Below, piece after piece: positions 50,052 to 58,913 of a stretch of 64,000 nucleotides of DNA. Location: positions 186,001-250,000 of the forward strand of contig NZ_QLYX01000012.1 in the NCBI RefSeq assembly GCF_003289645.1. Reading direction: 5' to 3'. The DNA is from Actinomadura craniellae (lineage in GTDB: Bacteria > Actinomycetota > Actinomycetes > Streptosporangiales > Streptosporangiaceae). Position 1 is the stretch's first letter; each line of letters opens with the position of its first letter. The notes beneath the pieces are model-generated. The model was not told the DNA's origin. It saw nothing but the letters and a program-made list of their open reading frames with translations, and made no database searches. The position numbers and the translations under genes are program-made.

Positions 50052-50792
50052 ATGTCCGCAGCCACCGCCGTCCTCAAAGCAGAGTTCCGGCTCTTCGTCC
50101 GCGAGCCGTACAACCTGTTCTGGATCGTCGTTTTCCCCACCGTCCTGCTGGTGATCTTCGGTTTGATCCCGTCGTTCCGGGAGCCGAACTCCGGCCTCGG
50201 CGGGGACCGGATCATCGACGTGTACGTCCCGGTCAACGTGCTGCTCGCCATGATCATGGCCGGGATCCTGGCGCTGCCGCCCGTGCTGTCCGGCTACCGC
50301 GAGCACGGCATCCTGCGCCGCATGTCCACCACGCCCGTACGGTCCGTCACGCTGCTGGCCGCGCAGATCGTCCTGCACTTCGCGGCCGCCCTGGGCTCGG
50401 CGCTACTGGTCATCGCCATCGGCCGGCTCGCCTACGACGTGGCACTGCCCGGGCACCTGTCCGGCTACCTGCTGGCGCTCCTGCTCGGTGCCCTCGGCGC
50501 GCTCGCGCTGGGCGCCGCGGTCGCCGCGGTCACGCCCACCACCAGGGCCGCCACCGTGGCCGGCTCGGTCATCATCTTCCCGGCGATGTTCCTGGCGGGC
50601 GTCTGGATTCCCGTCCAGGCCATGCCCGACGTGCTGCAGCGCATCGTCGAGTACCTCCCGTTCGGTGCCGCGGCCCAGGCCCTCAACCAGGCCGCCGCGG
50701 GCGGCTGGCCCGACTGGACGAACCTCGGCGTCATCGCCGCCTGGGCCGTCGCGCTGATCACCGCCGCCGTGCGCTGGTTCCGCTGGGAATAG
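50052..50792 (+). CDS. ABC-2 type permease
   Basis: A 246-residue membrane protein with six hydrophobic segments. GYREHGILRRMSTTPVRSVTLLAAQI is the coupling segment and FPAMFLAGVWIPVQAMPDVLQRIVEYLPFGAAAQALNQ the typical C-terminal part. It forms an exporter with the preceding ATPase. Exporters next to NarL-type two-component pairs often respond to envelope stress or antibiotics; the substrate is unknown. Confidence 0.9.
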   Translation: MSAATAVLKAEFRLFVREPYNLFWIVVFPTVLLVIFGLIPSFREPNSGLGGDRIIDVYVPVNVLLAMIMAGILALPPVLSGYREHGILRRMSTTPVRSVTLLAAQIVLHFAAALGSALLVIAIGRLAYDVALPGHLSGYLLALLLGALGALALGAAVAAVTPTTRAATVAGSVIIFPAMFLAGVWIPVQAMPDVLQRIVEYLPFGAAAQALNQAAAGGWPDWTNLGVIAAWAVALITAAVRWFRWE

Positions 50793-50803
50793 GGGAAAAT
50801 ACG

Positions 50804-51961
50804 GTGATGGAGACGACTCGGGACCAGTGGGAACGGTTCCACCGCTGGGGACCGTTCGGCCTCCTGTTCCTCGCGACCCTCCTGGCGCTGTTCATCTGGG
50901 AACTCGTCATGTCGCCCCTGGAGCAACGGGTGGCCGTGCTCCTCGTCCTCACCGCGCTGGCCCTCCAGGTCCTCCACCTCACCGGGAAGGTCCCCGGCCC
51001 GGCCTACTTCTGGACCCGCACCGCCCTCGCCTTCGCCCTCTCCTGGCTGAACCCCTTCTACTGCGTTTACGCCGCGCTCGGGTACCTCGACGCCCCGCGC
51101 TACCTGACCCGCCGCCAAGCCCTGGCCGGGCTGTTCGTCACGGTGGTCATCATGTCCGGCGCCCAGTCGAGCGGCCTCTCGCCGAGCAGCCCCGTCCAGG
51201 TGGCCGCCTTCGGCTGCCTCCTGGTCTTCAACTCGGTGCTCGTCCTCATCATCGGCGGCCTCGCCGAACGGGAGGCCAAGCAGGCCCGCGCCCAGGAGGA
51301 GACCATCGCCGAACTCGAACGGACCAACGCCCGCCTGGAACAGGCCCTCGCCGAGAACGCCGGCCTCCAGGCCCGGCTCCTCGCCCAAGCCCGCGAGGCC
51401 GGTGTCAGCGCCGAGCGCCGCCGCCTGGCCGCCGAGATCCACGACACCCTCGCCCAGGGCCTGACCGGCATCATCACCCAACTCCAGGCCGCCGACGACA
51501 GCGAGCACGTCCGCCGCGCCACCGCCCTCGCCCGCGAGAGCCTCCGCGAGGCCCGCCGCTCCGTCCAGGACCTCGCACCCACCCACCTGGAACACGACAC
51601 CCTCCCGGCGGCCCTGGAGAAGATCGCCGGCGGCCGGGCCCACCTCACCGTCACCGGGGCGGTGGAACCCCTGCACGGCGAACTCGAAGCCACCCTCCTG
51701 CGCATCGCCCAGGAGGCCCTCGCCAACGCCACCCGCCACGCGCACGCGCACCGCATCGGCGTGACCCTCTCCTACATGGACGACGAGGTGACCCTCGATA
51801 TCCGCGACGACGGCCGCGGCTTCACCCGCCCCTCCTCCGGCTTCGGCCTGACCGCCATGCGCGAACGCGCCGAACGCGTCGCCGGCACCCTGGAGATCGA
51901 GTCGGAACCGGGCGGGGGCACGGCGGTCTCCGCCCGCGTACCGTTGATCCGCCATGGCTGA
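50804..51961 (+). CDS. NarL-type sensor histidine kinase
   Basis: A 385-residue membrane kinase starting at GTG 50804 (or ATG 50807) behind AGGGGA. About five N-terminal hydrophobic segments (residues 20-150) are followed by a coiled coil (EAKQARAQEETIAELERTNARLEQ). The HisKA_3 box is AAEIHDTLAQGLTGI with the phosphorylated His, and the ATPase domain has NATRHAHA and DIRDDGRGF. It phosphorylates the downstream regulator, whose gene overlaps by 8 nt. Confidence 0.92.
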   Translation: MMETTRDQWERFHRWGPFGLLFLATLLALFIWELVMSPLEQRVAVLLVLTALALQVLHLTGKVPGPAYFWTRTALAFALSWLNPFYCVYAALGYLDAPRYLTRRQALAGLFVTVVIMSGAQSSGLSPSSPVQVAAFGCLLVFNSVLVLIIGGLAEREAKQARAQEETIAELERTNARLEQALAENAGLQARLLAQAREAGVSAERRRLAAEIHDTLAQGLTGIITQLQAADDSEHVRRATALARESLREARRSVQDLAPTHLEHDTLPAALEKIAGGRAHLTVTGAVEPLHGELEATLLRIAQEALANATRHAHAHRIGVTLSYMDDEVTLDIRDDGRGFTRPSSGFGLTAMRERAERVAGTLEIESEPGGGTAVSARVPLIRHG

Positions 51962-52580
51962 CATCACCCTGCTGATCGTCGACGACCACCCCGTCGTCCG
52001 GGACGGCCTGCGCGGCATGTTCGCCGCGACCACCGGCTTCGAGGTCCTGGCCGAGGCCGCCGACGGCCACCAGGCCGTGGCCCTCGCCACGGAACTCCGC
52101 CCCGACGTCGTCCTCATGGACCTGCGAATGCCCGGCGGGGGCGGTGTGGCGGCCATCACCGAACTCGCCCGCCGCGGCCTGCCCTGCAAGGTCCTCGTCC
52201 TCACCACCTACGACACCGACACCGACACGATCGCGGCGATCGAGGCCGGCGCCACCGGCTACCTCCTCAAGGACGCCCCCCGCGACAACCTCTTCGACGC
52301 CGTCCGCGCCGCCGCCGCGGGCCGCACCGTCCTGTCCCCGGCCATCGCCTCCCGCCTGGTCTCCCGCGTCCGCGAACCCCGCGGCGAGTCTCTGAGCACC
52401 CGCGAACTGGAGGTCCTGCGGCTGGTGGCCCGCGGCACCAGCAACCGGGAGATCGCCGCCGAACTCTTCATCAGCGAGGCCACGGTCAAGACCCACCTCA
52501 CCCACATCTACGCGAAGCTGGACGTCAAGGACCGAGCCGCGGCGGTGGCCACCGCCTACGACAAGCACCTGCTGCCCTGA
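51954..52580 (+). CDS. NarL/LuxR-type response regulator
   Basis: A 208-residue regulator. The receiver domain has DDHPVVRDGLRGMF and the phosphoacceptor Asp in VVLMDLRMPGG (about residue 54). The LuxR helix-turn-helix LSTRELEVLRLVARGTSNREIAAELF...VKTHLTHIYAKL covers about 145-200. It probably activates the preceding ABC exporter operon. Confidence 0.94.
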   Translation: MADITLLIVDDHPVVRDGLRGMFAATTGFEVLAEAADGHQAVALATELRPDVVLMDLRMPGGGGVAAITELARRGLPCKVLVLTTYDTDTDTIAAIEAGATGYLLKDAPRDNLFDAVRAAAAGRTVLSPAIASRLVSRVREPRGESLSTRELEVLRLVARGTSNREIAAELFISEATVKTHLTHIYAKLDVKDRAAAVATAYDKHLLP

Positions 52581-52635
52581 CGCGGTTCATGGCATCCGTT
52601 TGACAGTGCATGGGGTCCGCGAGAAGGTCCCGCCG

Positions 52636-54102
52636 ATGGAGATCGCCGAAATGTCGCCCGCCGAGCGCCGCGTGTGGCGGGCGTTCCCCCGGGGCGGCAC
52701 CGTCGACTTCCGCCGATCCGACGACGAGGACGCGGAGGACGGCCACGCCTGGGCCCCGGAACGCACCGTCCGCGCCGAGTTCCTCCGCGCCCTCCTGCTC
52801 TCCGGCTCCGCCGAGGAGGGCGAGGTCGCGGCACTACGGGTCGCCGGTGCCCGGATCACCGGCGTGCTGGACCTGCAGTACGCGACCGTCGAGCACGCCA
52901 TCCGGCTGTGGGGCTGCCATTTCGAGCGCCCGGCCATCCTCTACGGCGCGCGCGTCCGCCAGCTCAACCTGAGCCATTCCTACCTGCCTGCGCTGGAGGC
53001 GGCCACCCTCCACGTCGACGGCGTCCTGCGACTCACGGACTGCGTCATCCCGGGGCAGGTCCGGCTCGGTGGCGCGCGGCTGTCCGGCGCGTTGTTCATG
53101 GAACGGGCGCGGCTCGGCGACGAGGACGGGGACGAGGACGACGTCCTGCACCTCAACCACGCCATCGTCGACGACGACCTGTGGGCGCCGGGGCTCACCG
53201 TGCACGGTGAGATCCGGCTGAACGGCACCAAGGTCTCCGGCACCGTCAACCTCGACGAAGCGGTGCTGCTCAACCCCGGGGGCACGGTGCTGGACGCCAA
53301 GTCCTTCGTCGTCGGCACCGACCTGCAGGCCGTGGGAATGCGCGCCGAGGGTCGCGTCAACCTCCGCGGCACCACGGTCGCCGGGGGCATCTATCTTGCC
53401 GAAGCACGGCTTTCCAACCCTGGCGGGACGGCGCTCCGGGCCACCAGCGTCATCGCCCGCGAGCTCTGGCTGCGGAACACGCCCCGCATCGAGGGCACGG
53501 TCAACCTGCGCCGCTCCCAGTTCGAAACGCTGCACGCCACCCCGGACGTGTGGCCGGACGTCGTCGGGTTCGACGGCCTCACCTACGGCGCGCTCACGCC
53601 GCATCTCCCCGCGGAACAGCGTCTGCCGCTGCTGGAACGCGAGGAGGGCGGCTACGTTCCGTACGCGTACGAGCAACTCGCAGCCGCCTACCTGCGCATC
53701 GGCGACGACACGGCGGCCCGCACGGTGCAACTGGCCAAACAGCGCCGCCACCGTTCGACGCTTCCCTGGTACGCCAAGGCCTGGGGCCACCTGCAAGACG
53801 CCACCGTCGGCTACGGCTTCCGCCCGGTGCGCGCGGCGTCCTGGCTGGTGACGCTGCTGGTCATCGGCACCGTGATCTACGGCCTGGAGCAGCCGCCCGC
53901 GCTGAAGCCGGGTGAGGCCCCGACCTTCAACCCGCTCTTCTACACCTTCGACCTGCTGCTGCCGATCATCGACTTCGGGCAGGAGAAGGCGTTCAAGCCC
54001 CAGGGCTGGTACCAGTGGCTGTCGTACACGCTGATCCTGGCGGGGTGGATCCTGGCCACCACGATCGCCACCGGCATCACCCGCACCGTCAGCCGCCAGT
54101 AG
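52636..54102 (+). CDS. beta-helical (pentapeptide-like) membrane-anchored protein of unknown function
   Basis: A 488-residue protein starting at ATG 52636 (MEIAEMSPAERRVW) behind GAGAAGG. Residues about 65-310 contain repeated strands with a period near 20-25 (ITGVLDLQYATVEHAI, LRLTDCVIPGQVRLGGARLSG, VSGTVNLDEAVLLNPGG, VAGGIYLAEARLSNPGG, IEGTVNLRRS), a right-handed beta-helix pattern. A helical segment follows, then two or three C-terminal hydrophobic segments (about 400-418, 430-450, 465-482). The soluble helix probably faces the cytoplasm. I do not recognise a characterised homologue. It follows the response regulator by 55 nt. Confidence 0.75.
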   Translation: MEIAEMSPAERRVWRAFPRGGTVDFRRSDDEDAEDGHAWAPERTVRAEFLRALLLSGSAEEGEVAALRVAGARITGVLDLQYATVEHAIRLWGCHFERPAILYGARVRQLNLSHSYLPALEAATLHVDGVLRLTDCVIPGQVRLGGARLSGALFMERARLGDEDGDEDDVLHLNHAIVDDDLWAPGLTVHGEIRLNGTKVSGTVNLDEAVLLNPGGTVLDAKSFVVGTDLQAVGMRAEGRVNLRGTTVAGGIYLAEARLSNPGGTALRATSVIARELWLRNTPRIEGTVNLRRSQFETLHATPDVWPDVVGFDGLTYGALTPHLPAEQRLPLLEREEGGYVPYAYEQLAAAYLRIGDDTAARTVQLAKQRRHRSTLPWYAKAWGHLQDATVGYGFRPVRAASWLVTLLVIGTVIYGLEQPPALKPGEAPTFNPLFYTFDLLLPIIDFGQEKAFKPQGWYQWLSYTLILAGWILATTIATGITRTVSRQ

Positions 54103-54287
54103 CGCCGCCGGTGCGGGCCCGGCCCGGATCGGCTCTTGCGGCGTAGCGGAGGGACCCGTCTCCGACGCGGCGCCGAACCTCGTCCCACTCTCGAAGGACG
54201 CGCCGGCGGTGGGCCTGGCCTGCGCCGGTTGCGGCTGTAGGTGCTGTTGGCCGGTCAGGTCGGGGGTCGCCGCGTACACTGAGCGGC

Positions 54288-54554
54288 ATGACCGATGACT
54301 CCCTGGCCAGGCAGGTTCCAGAGGATTTCCCCGGGCTGGGGGAGCACGATCTGATCCATCTGGGCGGTCAGACCGCGGTGGTCGTTCCGCTGGTGGAGTT
54401 CCAGCGGTTGCGGCGTGCGGCGTTGCATGCTCGCTTTCTGCGGGCGAAGGCTGCAGGTGAGACCGAGCGCTTGACGGTCGAGGAGTTCATCGAACGTACG
54501 GGGCTTGCCGAGAACGTCAAGGCCGAGCTGCGTTCCATCCCCGAAACCCGCTGA
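54288..54554 (+). CDS. antitoxin of a RelE/ParE-type pair
   Basis: An 88-residue protein with an N-terminal IHLGGQTAVVVPLVEFQRLRRA segment typical of Phd/YefM-like antitoxins, then a helical C-terminus that would wrap the toxin (ERLTVEEFIERTGLAENVKAELRS). The toxin gene begins 9 nt downstream. It is expected to neutralise the toxin and repress the operon. Confidence 0.72.
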   Translation: MTDDSLARQVPEDFPGLGEHDLIHLGGQTAVVVPLVEFQRLRRAALHARFLRAKAAGETERLTVEEFIERTGLAENVKAELRSIPETR

Positions 54555-54563
54555 TCGCGGGCG

Positions 54564-54794
54564 ATGTCGTTCCACATCGAGTGGGAGCGGCTTGCCGCCC
54601 AGGCGTACGACATGCTGGACGCCGACGCCCAGGCGGCGATCGCCAGGGCGGTGGTCCGGCTCGCCAGGCAGGGCATCCCCGATGACGCGGAACCCGGTGA
54701 GGACGGGAGATGGACGCTGCGCACGGGCGCTCACATCATCGTTTTCACCGAGAGTGACCTCGACCTCTATCTGATTGCGATCGAGCCCGCCTGA
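54564..54794 (+). CDS. RelE/ParE-superfamily toxin
   Basis: A 76-residue protein of the RelE/ParE fold: IEWERLAAQAYDMLDADAQAAIARAVVRLARQG (two N-terminal helices), then a beta sheet with RWTLRTGAHIIVFTESDLDLYLIAIE. The length is slightly below the family mean. Whether it cuts mRNA on ribosomes or blocks gyrase cannot be told. Confidence 0.72.
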   Translation: MSFHIEWERLAAQAYDMLDADAQAAIARAVVRLARQGIPDDAEPGEDGRWTLRTGAHIIVFTESDLDLYLIAIEPA

Positions 54795-54938
54795 GGCGCC
54801 TGGCTGCTGAGCGAGCGCGTGTCGTACGTGACGGGCGTCGTGCTACCAGTCACCGGTGCAGGCGCTTGTAGGACGGGGATGTGCTGACGTGGTGGAGATC
54901 GGCCGCGGTGCGGTGCTCCGGCCGCTGGAGTGGTGGAT

Positions 54939-56213
54939 TCAGCCGCGGGGGCCGGCGGTGAAGGCGGGGCTGGTGCCGAGCCGGGCCGCGGCGAACGGTT
55001 CCAGGGCCCAGACGGGGCTCGCCTGGGCGTGGGCGGCCGCGGGGTCCGCGAGCGAGACGCGTGGATCGACGGGGGACACCGCGCTGACGAGGTAGTGCGC
55101 GTCGCGCCCTCGCACGGTGTCCGGTACCGCCGGGGGGCGGGCGAGCGCGGCCCCGAGGTGCCGGATGTTCATGATCACCATGGTCGGCCCGGACAACTCG
55201 GCCAGCGCGTCCAGCGCGGCGGGGTCCAGCCTGCCGAGCAGGAGGTTCTCGCCGATGTACGCCCCGGGGTCCGCCGGTTCGGCGTGGACCCGGGCCGACT
55301 CGGTGAACCGCAGCGGTGCCAGCGTGTCCTCGATCACCGGTGCCGCGTCCCGCAGCGGCGCCACGAGCCGTTCGGCCGCGGGCGCGGTGCCGCGCGACGC
55401 CACCGCGATCCGGGCGATCCGCCGCCCGCGCAGTGGGAGCGGCAGGACGTCCAGGTCGGGGAAGGACATCACGCGGAGCGCGGAGGTGAGATCGTCCGGC
55501 AGGGCGTCCGTCCACTCCCGGTACGCCTGGAGGACGGCGGGGTCGCCGCCGGCGGTCGCCGGCCCGAGGTCGAAGGTCAGGCCGCCGCCCTGCAGCGGCC
55601 CGCCGGGAAGCAGCCCGACGGTCATCGCGGTGACGACCTCGCCGTGGACCGGGCCGGTGCCGCGCAGCCGGGCGAACCGTTCGGTGTCGTCCGGGCCGAC
55701 CTCCCGCTCGGTGCCGTCCAGGGTGGCCACGGTGAAGGAGCGGACGTGGTCGCAGGCCCAGCCGTCCGAGCGGGCGAGCAGGCCGAGCCCGCCGCCGAAG
55801 ACGTAGCCGGCGGCGCCCACCCCGGCGGCGCTGCCGCTGGGAGGCAGGAGCCCGTGCGGGGCGGTCGCCGCGATCACCTCGGCCCAGGTCGCGCCACCGC
55901 CGAGCCGGGCCGTTCCGGCGACGGGGTCGATCTCCACCTCGTTCAGCCGGCGGAGGCCGAGCACGATGCCGCCGTCGGCGGCGGATCGCATGCCGTGCCC
56001 GGTGCCGTGCACCGTGACCGGGATCGCGTGGTCACCCGCGATGCGCAGGGCGGCACGGACGTCGGCGGCGTCGAGCGCCCCGACCACGACGTCGGGACGG
56101 TGCCGCAGCCCGAGCTGGAAGCCGGCCAGCTCGGCGGAGAAGCCGGGGTCGGCGGGTCGCCGCACCGGCCCCGCGACGGCGCGGGCCAGCTCCGCGGCCA
56201 GGCGCGCGCTCAC
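54939..56213 (-). CDS. FAD-binding oxidoreductase (PCMH/BBE type), mono-covalent
   Basis: A 424-residue flavoenzyme beginning with GTG 56213, which overlaps the stop of the upstream gene. The FAD domain has VTVHGTGHGMRSAADGG with the likely linking His, and GSAAGVGAAGYVFGGGLGLLARS, where the second cysteine seen in AknOx is absent. There is no Tat signal. It is the second gene of a pair divergent from a TetR regulator, so its substrate may be an inducer of that regulator. Confidence 0.82.
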   Translation of the reverse strand: MSARLAAELARAVAGPVRRPADPGFSAELAGFQLGLRHRPDVVVGALDAADVRAALRIAGDHAIPVTVHGTGHGMRSAADGGIVLGLRRLNEVEIDPVAGTARLGGGATWAEVIAATAPHGLLPPSGSAAGVGAAGYVFGGGLGLLARSDGWACDHVRSFTVATLDGTEREVGPDDTERFARLRGTGPVHGEVVTAMTVGLLPGGPLQGGGLTFDLGPATAGGDPAVLQAYREWTDALPDDLTSALRVMSFPDLDVLPLPLRGRRIARIAVASRGTAPAAERLVAPLRDAAPVIEDTLAPLRFTESARVHAEPADPGAYIGENLLLGRLDPAALDALAELSGPTMVIMNIRHLGAALARPPAVPDTVRGRDAHYLVSAVSPVDPRVSLADPAAAHAQASPVWALEPFAAARLGTSPAFTAGPRG

Positions 56214-56911
56214 TTGCCGCCGCCGATGCGGAGCGCTTCCTTCAGGAACACCCGGTAGACGCTCGGCGTGCCCTCGGTGGTGATGACCTCGACGACGGAG
56301 CGGACGTGGCGATCGTCGACGGCCGCGCGGACGAGCGCGTCCGCCAGGTCGCGGCGCGAGGTGAACCGGCCGACCATCTGCGGCGGGCCGACGGTGTAGC
56401 CGGTGACCGTGCCGCCGTCGAACAGCCCCGACGGGCGGATGACGGTCCAGTCGAGGTCGGTGGCGGCCACGATCTCCTCCATCCGGGCGGCGTCCTTGTA
56501 GAGCGGGCGTCCCATCCTGAGCAGCAGCGGAACGATCACCTTGCGGTAGAGGAGGGTCTCGCCGGGCGGGGCCTTCATCGGCACGCCGGTCGAGGTCACG
56601 CAGACCAGGCGCCGGACGCCGTGCGCGGCCATGGCCGCGCTGATGTTCTTCGCGGACTCGGAGAACGTGGTGGTGGCCTCGGAGCCGTAGGGCACACCGA
56701 GCGTCGAGATCACCGCGTCGTGCCCGGCCACCACCCGGTCCACCGCCGCGGCGTCCAGGGCGTCGGCCCGCGCGACGGTCAGTGCGGGGCCGCTGAGGGG
56801 GAACGCCTCCGGATTCCGGGTGACCGCGGTGATGGTGTGGTCCTCGGCGAGTGCCTGTGCGGTCGTCAGCCGCCCGGTCGGACCGTTGGCCCCGAAGATC
56901 ACGAGCTTCAC
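56210..56911 (-). CDS. NAD(P)-binding NmrA/SDR-a5-type reductase
   Basis: A 233-residue single-domain Rossmann protein starting with GTG. The dinucleotide motif is FGANGPTGR near residue 6, followed by TRNPEAF; the YKDAARMEE region lacks a classical YxxxK. Such proteins are flavin or quinone reductases, or redox sensors. It is cotranscribed with the FAD oxidase and divergent from the TetR gene. Confidence 0.82.
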   Translation of the reverse strand: MKLVIFGANGPTGRLTTAQALAEDHTITAVTRNPEAFPLSGPALTVARADALDAAAVDRVVAGHDAVISTLGVPYGSEATTTFSESAKNISAAMAAHGVRRLVCVTSTGVPMKAPPGETLLYRKVIVPLLLRMGRPLYKDAARMEEIVAATDLDWTVIRPSGLFDGGTVTGYTVGPPQMVGRFTSRRDLADALVRAAVDDRHVRSVVEVITTEGTPSVYRVFLKEALRIGGGK

Positions 56912-56951
56912 GTACTACCTCCTGCTGGCTTCGCGTCGCTGCTGTTTGACG

Positions 56952-56975
56952 GCTACTATATTCACTATAAGTAGC
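56952..56975. promoter_or_regulatory. candidate TetR operator
   Basis: GCTACT and AGTAGC arms flank an AT-rich 12-nt centre in the 83-nt gap between the divergent reductase and TetR genes. The low-GC stretch also holds the likely -10 elements, so a bound repressor would block both. Confidence 0.65.
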
Positions 56976-56994
56976 GTAAACCGATAGGGGGGTC

Positions 56995-57621
56995 ATGAGC
57001 GAGGAACGAGGGCGGCGCCGCTACGACTCGCTGCGCCGCACCGTCCAGGCGCTGGAGACCCGGGCCGAGATCGCCCGCGCCGCACGCGAACTCTTCCTCG
57101 CCCGGGGGTGGGCGGCCACGACGGTGCGGGACGTGGCGCGCGAGGCCGGCGTGTCCGTGCCGACGGTCTACGCGACCTACCAGAACAAGATCGGGCTGGC
57201 CCGGGCGCTGGCCGACTCGGTCGACCTGCGCGGTGACGCGCAGCGGATGCTGGCCGAGCTGGAGGACCCCGCGGCTGGCCCGGCGCGGCAGCTCGGCGCC
57301 ATGGCCGGCTTCGACCGCCGGCTGTACGAGCGTGCCGGCGACATCATCGTGCTCGTGCGCGAGGCGGGCCGCACCGAGCCCGACCTGGCGACCGTGTACG
57401 GCGACGGCCGGCGCCGGGCCGACCAGACCCGCCGCCAGGTGTTCTCCTCCTGGCCGGACGGGGCCCTGCGCGCCGGGCTGGACGTGGAGACCGCGGTCGA
57501 CGTCTACGCGGCCATCTGCAACATCGACGTCTACGCCATGCTCACCGCGGAGCGCGGGTGGCCACCCGATCGCGTCGAGCGATGGTGGGGCGACGTCCTG
57601 GCCCGCGAGCTGCTGAGCTGA
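56995..57621 (+). CDS. TetR-family transcriptional regulator
   Basis: A 208-residue regulator. The helix-turn-helix is at about 25-65 (ARELFLARGWAATTVRDVAREAGVSVPTVYATYQNKIGLARAL). The C-terminal ligand domain is unassigned. It is divergent from the reductase/FAD-oxidase pair and probably represses it and itself through the palindrome at 56952. Confidence 0.92.
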   Translation: MSEERGRRRYDSLRRTVQALETRAEIARAARELFLARGWAATTVRDVAREAGVSVPTVYATYQNKIGLARALADSVDLRGDAQRMLAELEDPAAGPARQLGAMAGFDRRLYERAGDIIVLVREAGRTEPDLATVYGDGRRRADQTRRQVFSSWPDGALRAGLDVETAVDVYAAICNIDVYAMLTAERGWPPDRVERWWGDVLARELLS

Positions 57622-57850
57622 CCACTGGGGAACTCCTGGCGGCCTGGTCACGGCCATCGACCGGAACGGGCGCGGCGGCATCATCCGGTGGTCGTTGGAT
57701 CCGGTTGAGGATCGGCGCGACAACTGCCACGTAGACCACCGAAACGCCCTGGAACCGTTTTGTCGGAAATCACGTCTCAGTTCCGCTTCGCACTGATCGG
57801 ACAACCGTTACGATCTTCCGGACATTGACATATCTGGGGAGTGGGTCACC

Positions 57851-58540
57851 GTGCAACCCCCGCAGCCGCCGCAACCGCCGCACGGCGGCCAGCCGCCCGC
57901 GTACGGGCCTCCGCCCGGCCCGCCGATGCCGCCCGGCTCTCCCGGGTGGGGGCCGCCCGGAGGACCTCCTGGTCCGCCCGGACCTCCCGGCTGGGGGCCG
58001 CCCGGCCCGCCGCGGCGGCCGAACAACAACGGGGCGGTCATCGTCGTCATCTTCGCGGTCTTCGTGCTGCTGATCGGCGGCGGTGGCGTCGTGTGGTGGC
58101 TGGCCGGCGACGACGACTCGGACGGCGACCCCGTGGCCACGGTGCAGGACCTCCCGACGCCGCCCCGCTACACCCCGCCGCCGCTGCCCAGCTTCAGCCC
58201 GCCGGAGCTGCCCACCCGCGCGCCGTACTCACCGCCCGCGTACGAGCCGCCGACGACGCAGTACTACGGAGCCATCGCCGTGGCGCCTGACGGCAGCACC
58301 GGCAGGGCCTGGGACTACCGCACCAGGGCTGAGGCCGAACGGCGCGCGTTGCGGGAGTGCCCCCGCTCCAACTGCAAGATCCTCACGGTTTTCGTCAACG
58401 GCTGCGGCGCCGTCGCCTACAACTCCAGGACCAACAGGTACTGGGGTGGCCAGGGTTCCAGCCGGACCGCGGCCCAGCGGAACGCCATCTCCAACGCGGG
58501 CGGCGGCCGCTCGATCACCTGGGTGTGCACCACCCGGTAG
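57851..58540 (+). CDS. proline-rich membrane-anchored DUF4189 protein
   Basis: A 229-residue protein starting with GTG 57851. Residues 1-58 are almost only Pro, Gly and Gln/Trp, with collagen-like GPP repeats. One transmembrane helix follows (VIVVIFAVFVLLIGGGGVVWWLAG). After a Pro-rich extracellular linker comes a DUF4189-like domain (about 135-229: YGAIAVAPDGSTGRAWDYRTRAEAERRALREC, four cysteines). Topology is predicted as N-in, C-out. DUF4189 domains occur in secreted proteins of unknown role. It stands alone. Confidence 0.75.
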   Translation: MQPPQPPQPPHGGQPPAYGPPPGPPMPPGSPGWGPPGGPPGPPGPPGWGPPGPPRRPNNNGAVIVVIFAVFVLLIGGGGVVWWLAGDDDSDGDPVATVQDLPTPPRYTPPPLPSFSPPELPTRAPYSPPAYEPPTTQYYGAIAVAPDGSTGRAWDYRTRAEAERRALRECPRSNCKILTVFVNGCGAVAYNSRTNRYWGGQGSSRTAAQRNAISNAGGGRSITWVCTTR

Positions 58541-58913
58541 GCGGGTCGAGAACCCACCGCCATCCGCCAGAGCCCCGAGCCGTCGATCCGTTCGCGGCGT
58601 ACGCCGGCCCGGCGGGTCCGGATCCGATCCGTTCCCGCCGCGGCCGCGTGCGCCGGCTCGGCCGAGCAGGCGGTCGCGCGCTTGCGCACCCTGCCGGCGG
58701 GTCGCGCGGCAGCCCGTCGTCGACGGACCACACCGGCACCTTGAACGCAGCCGGCCGCGCCCCGACGTGCCGGCACGGCGCGCCGGGCCCTGCCGTCGAA
58801 TTCGCGCCCCGGTCCGGGGGTTGCCAGCCGACCGAAGCGGCGAGGAAGATCTTTCAGAGTGCGGTCTCGCCCCCGCGTCGGCCCTCCCCACCCCCTCCGG
58901 AGGATCCACCCTC
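58541..58913. other. 373-nt intergenic stretch without a recognised gene
   Basis: No convincing small gene, RNA or repeat was seen. The last 40 nt hold a GGAGGATCC ribosome site for the next gene, and its promoter must lie here. Confidence 0.6.

Noticed and set aside
54939-56213. A second AknOx-like exported sugar oxidase
   Set aside because: It lacks both the Tat signal and the second FAD-linking cysteine and belongs to a separate TetR-controlled locus 20 kb from the cluster.
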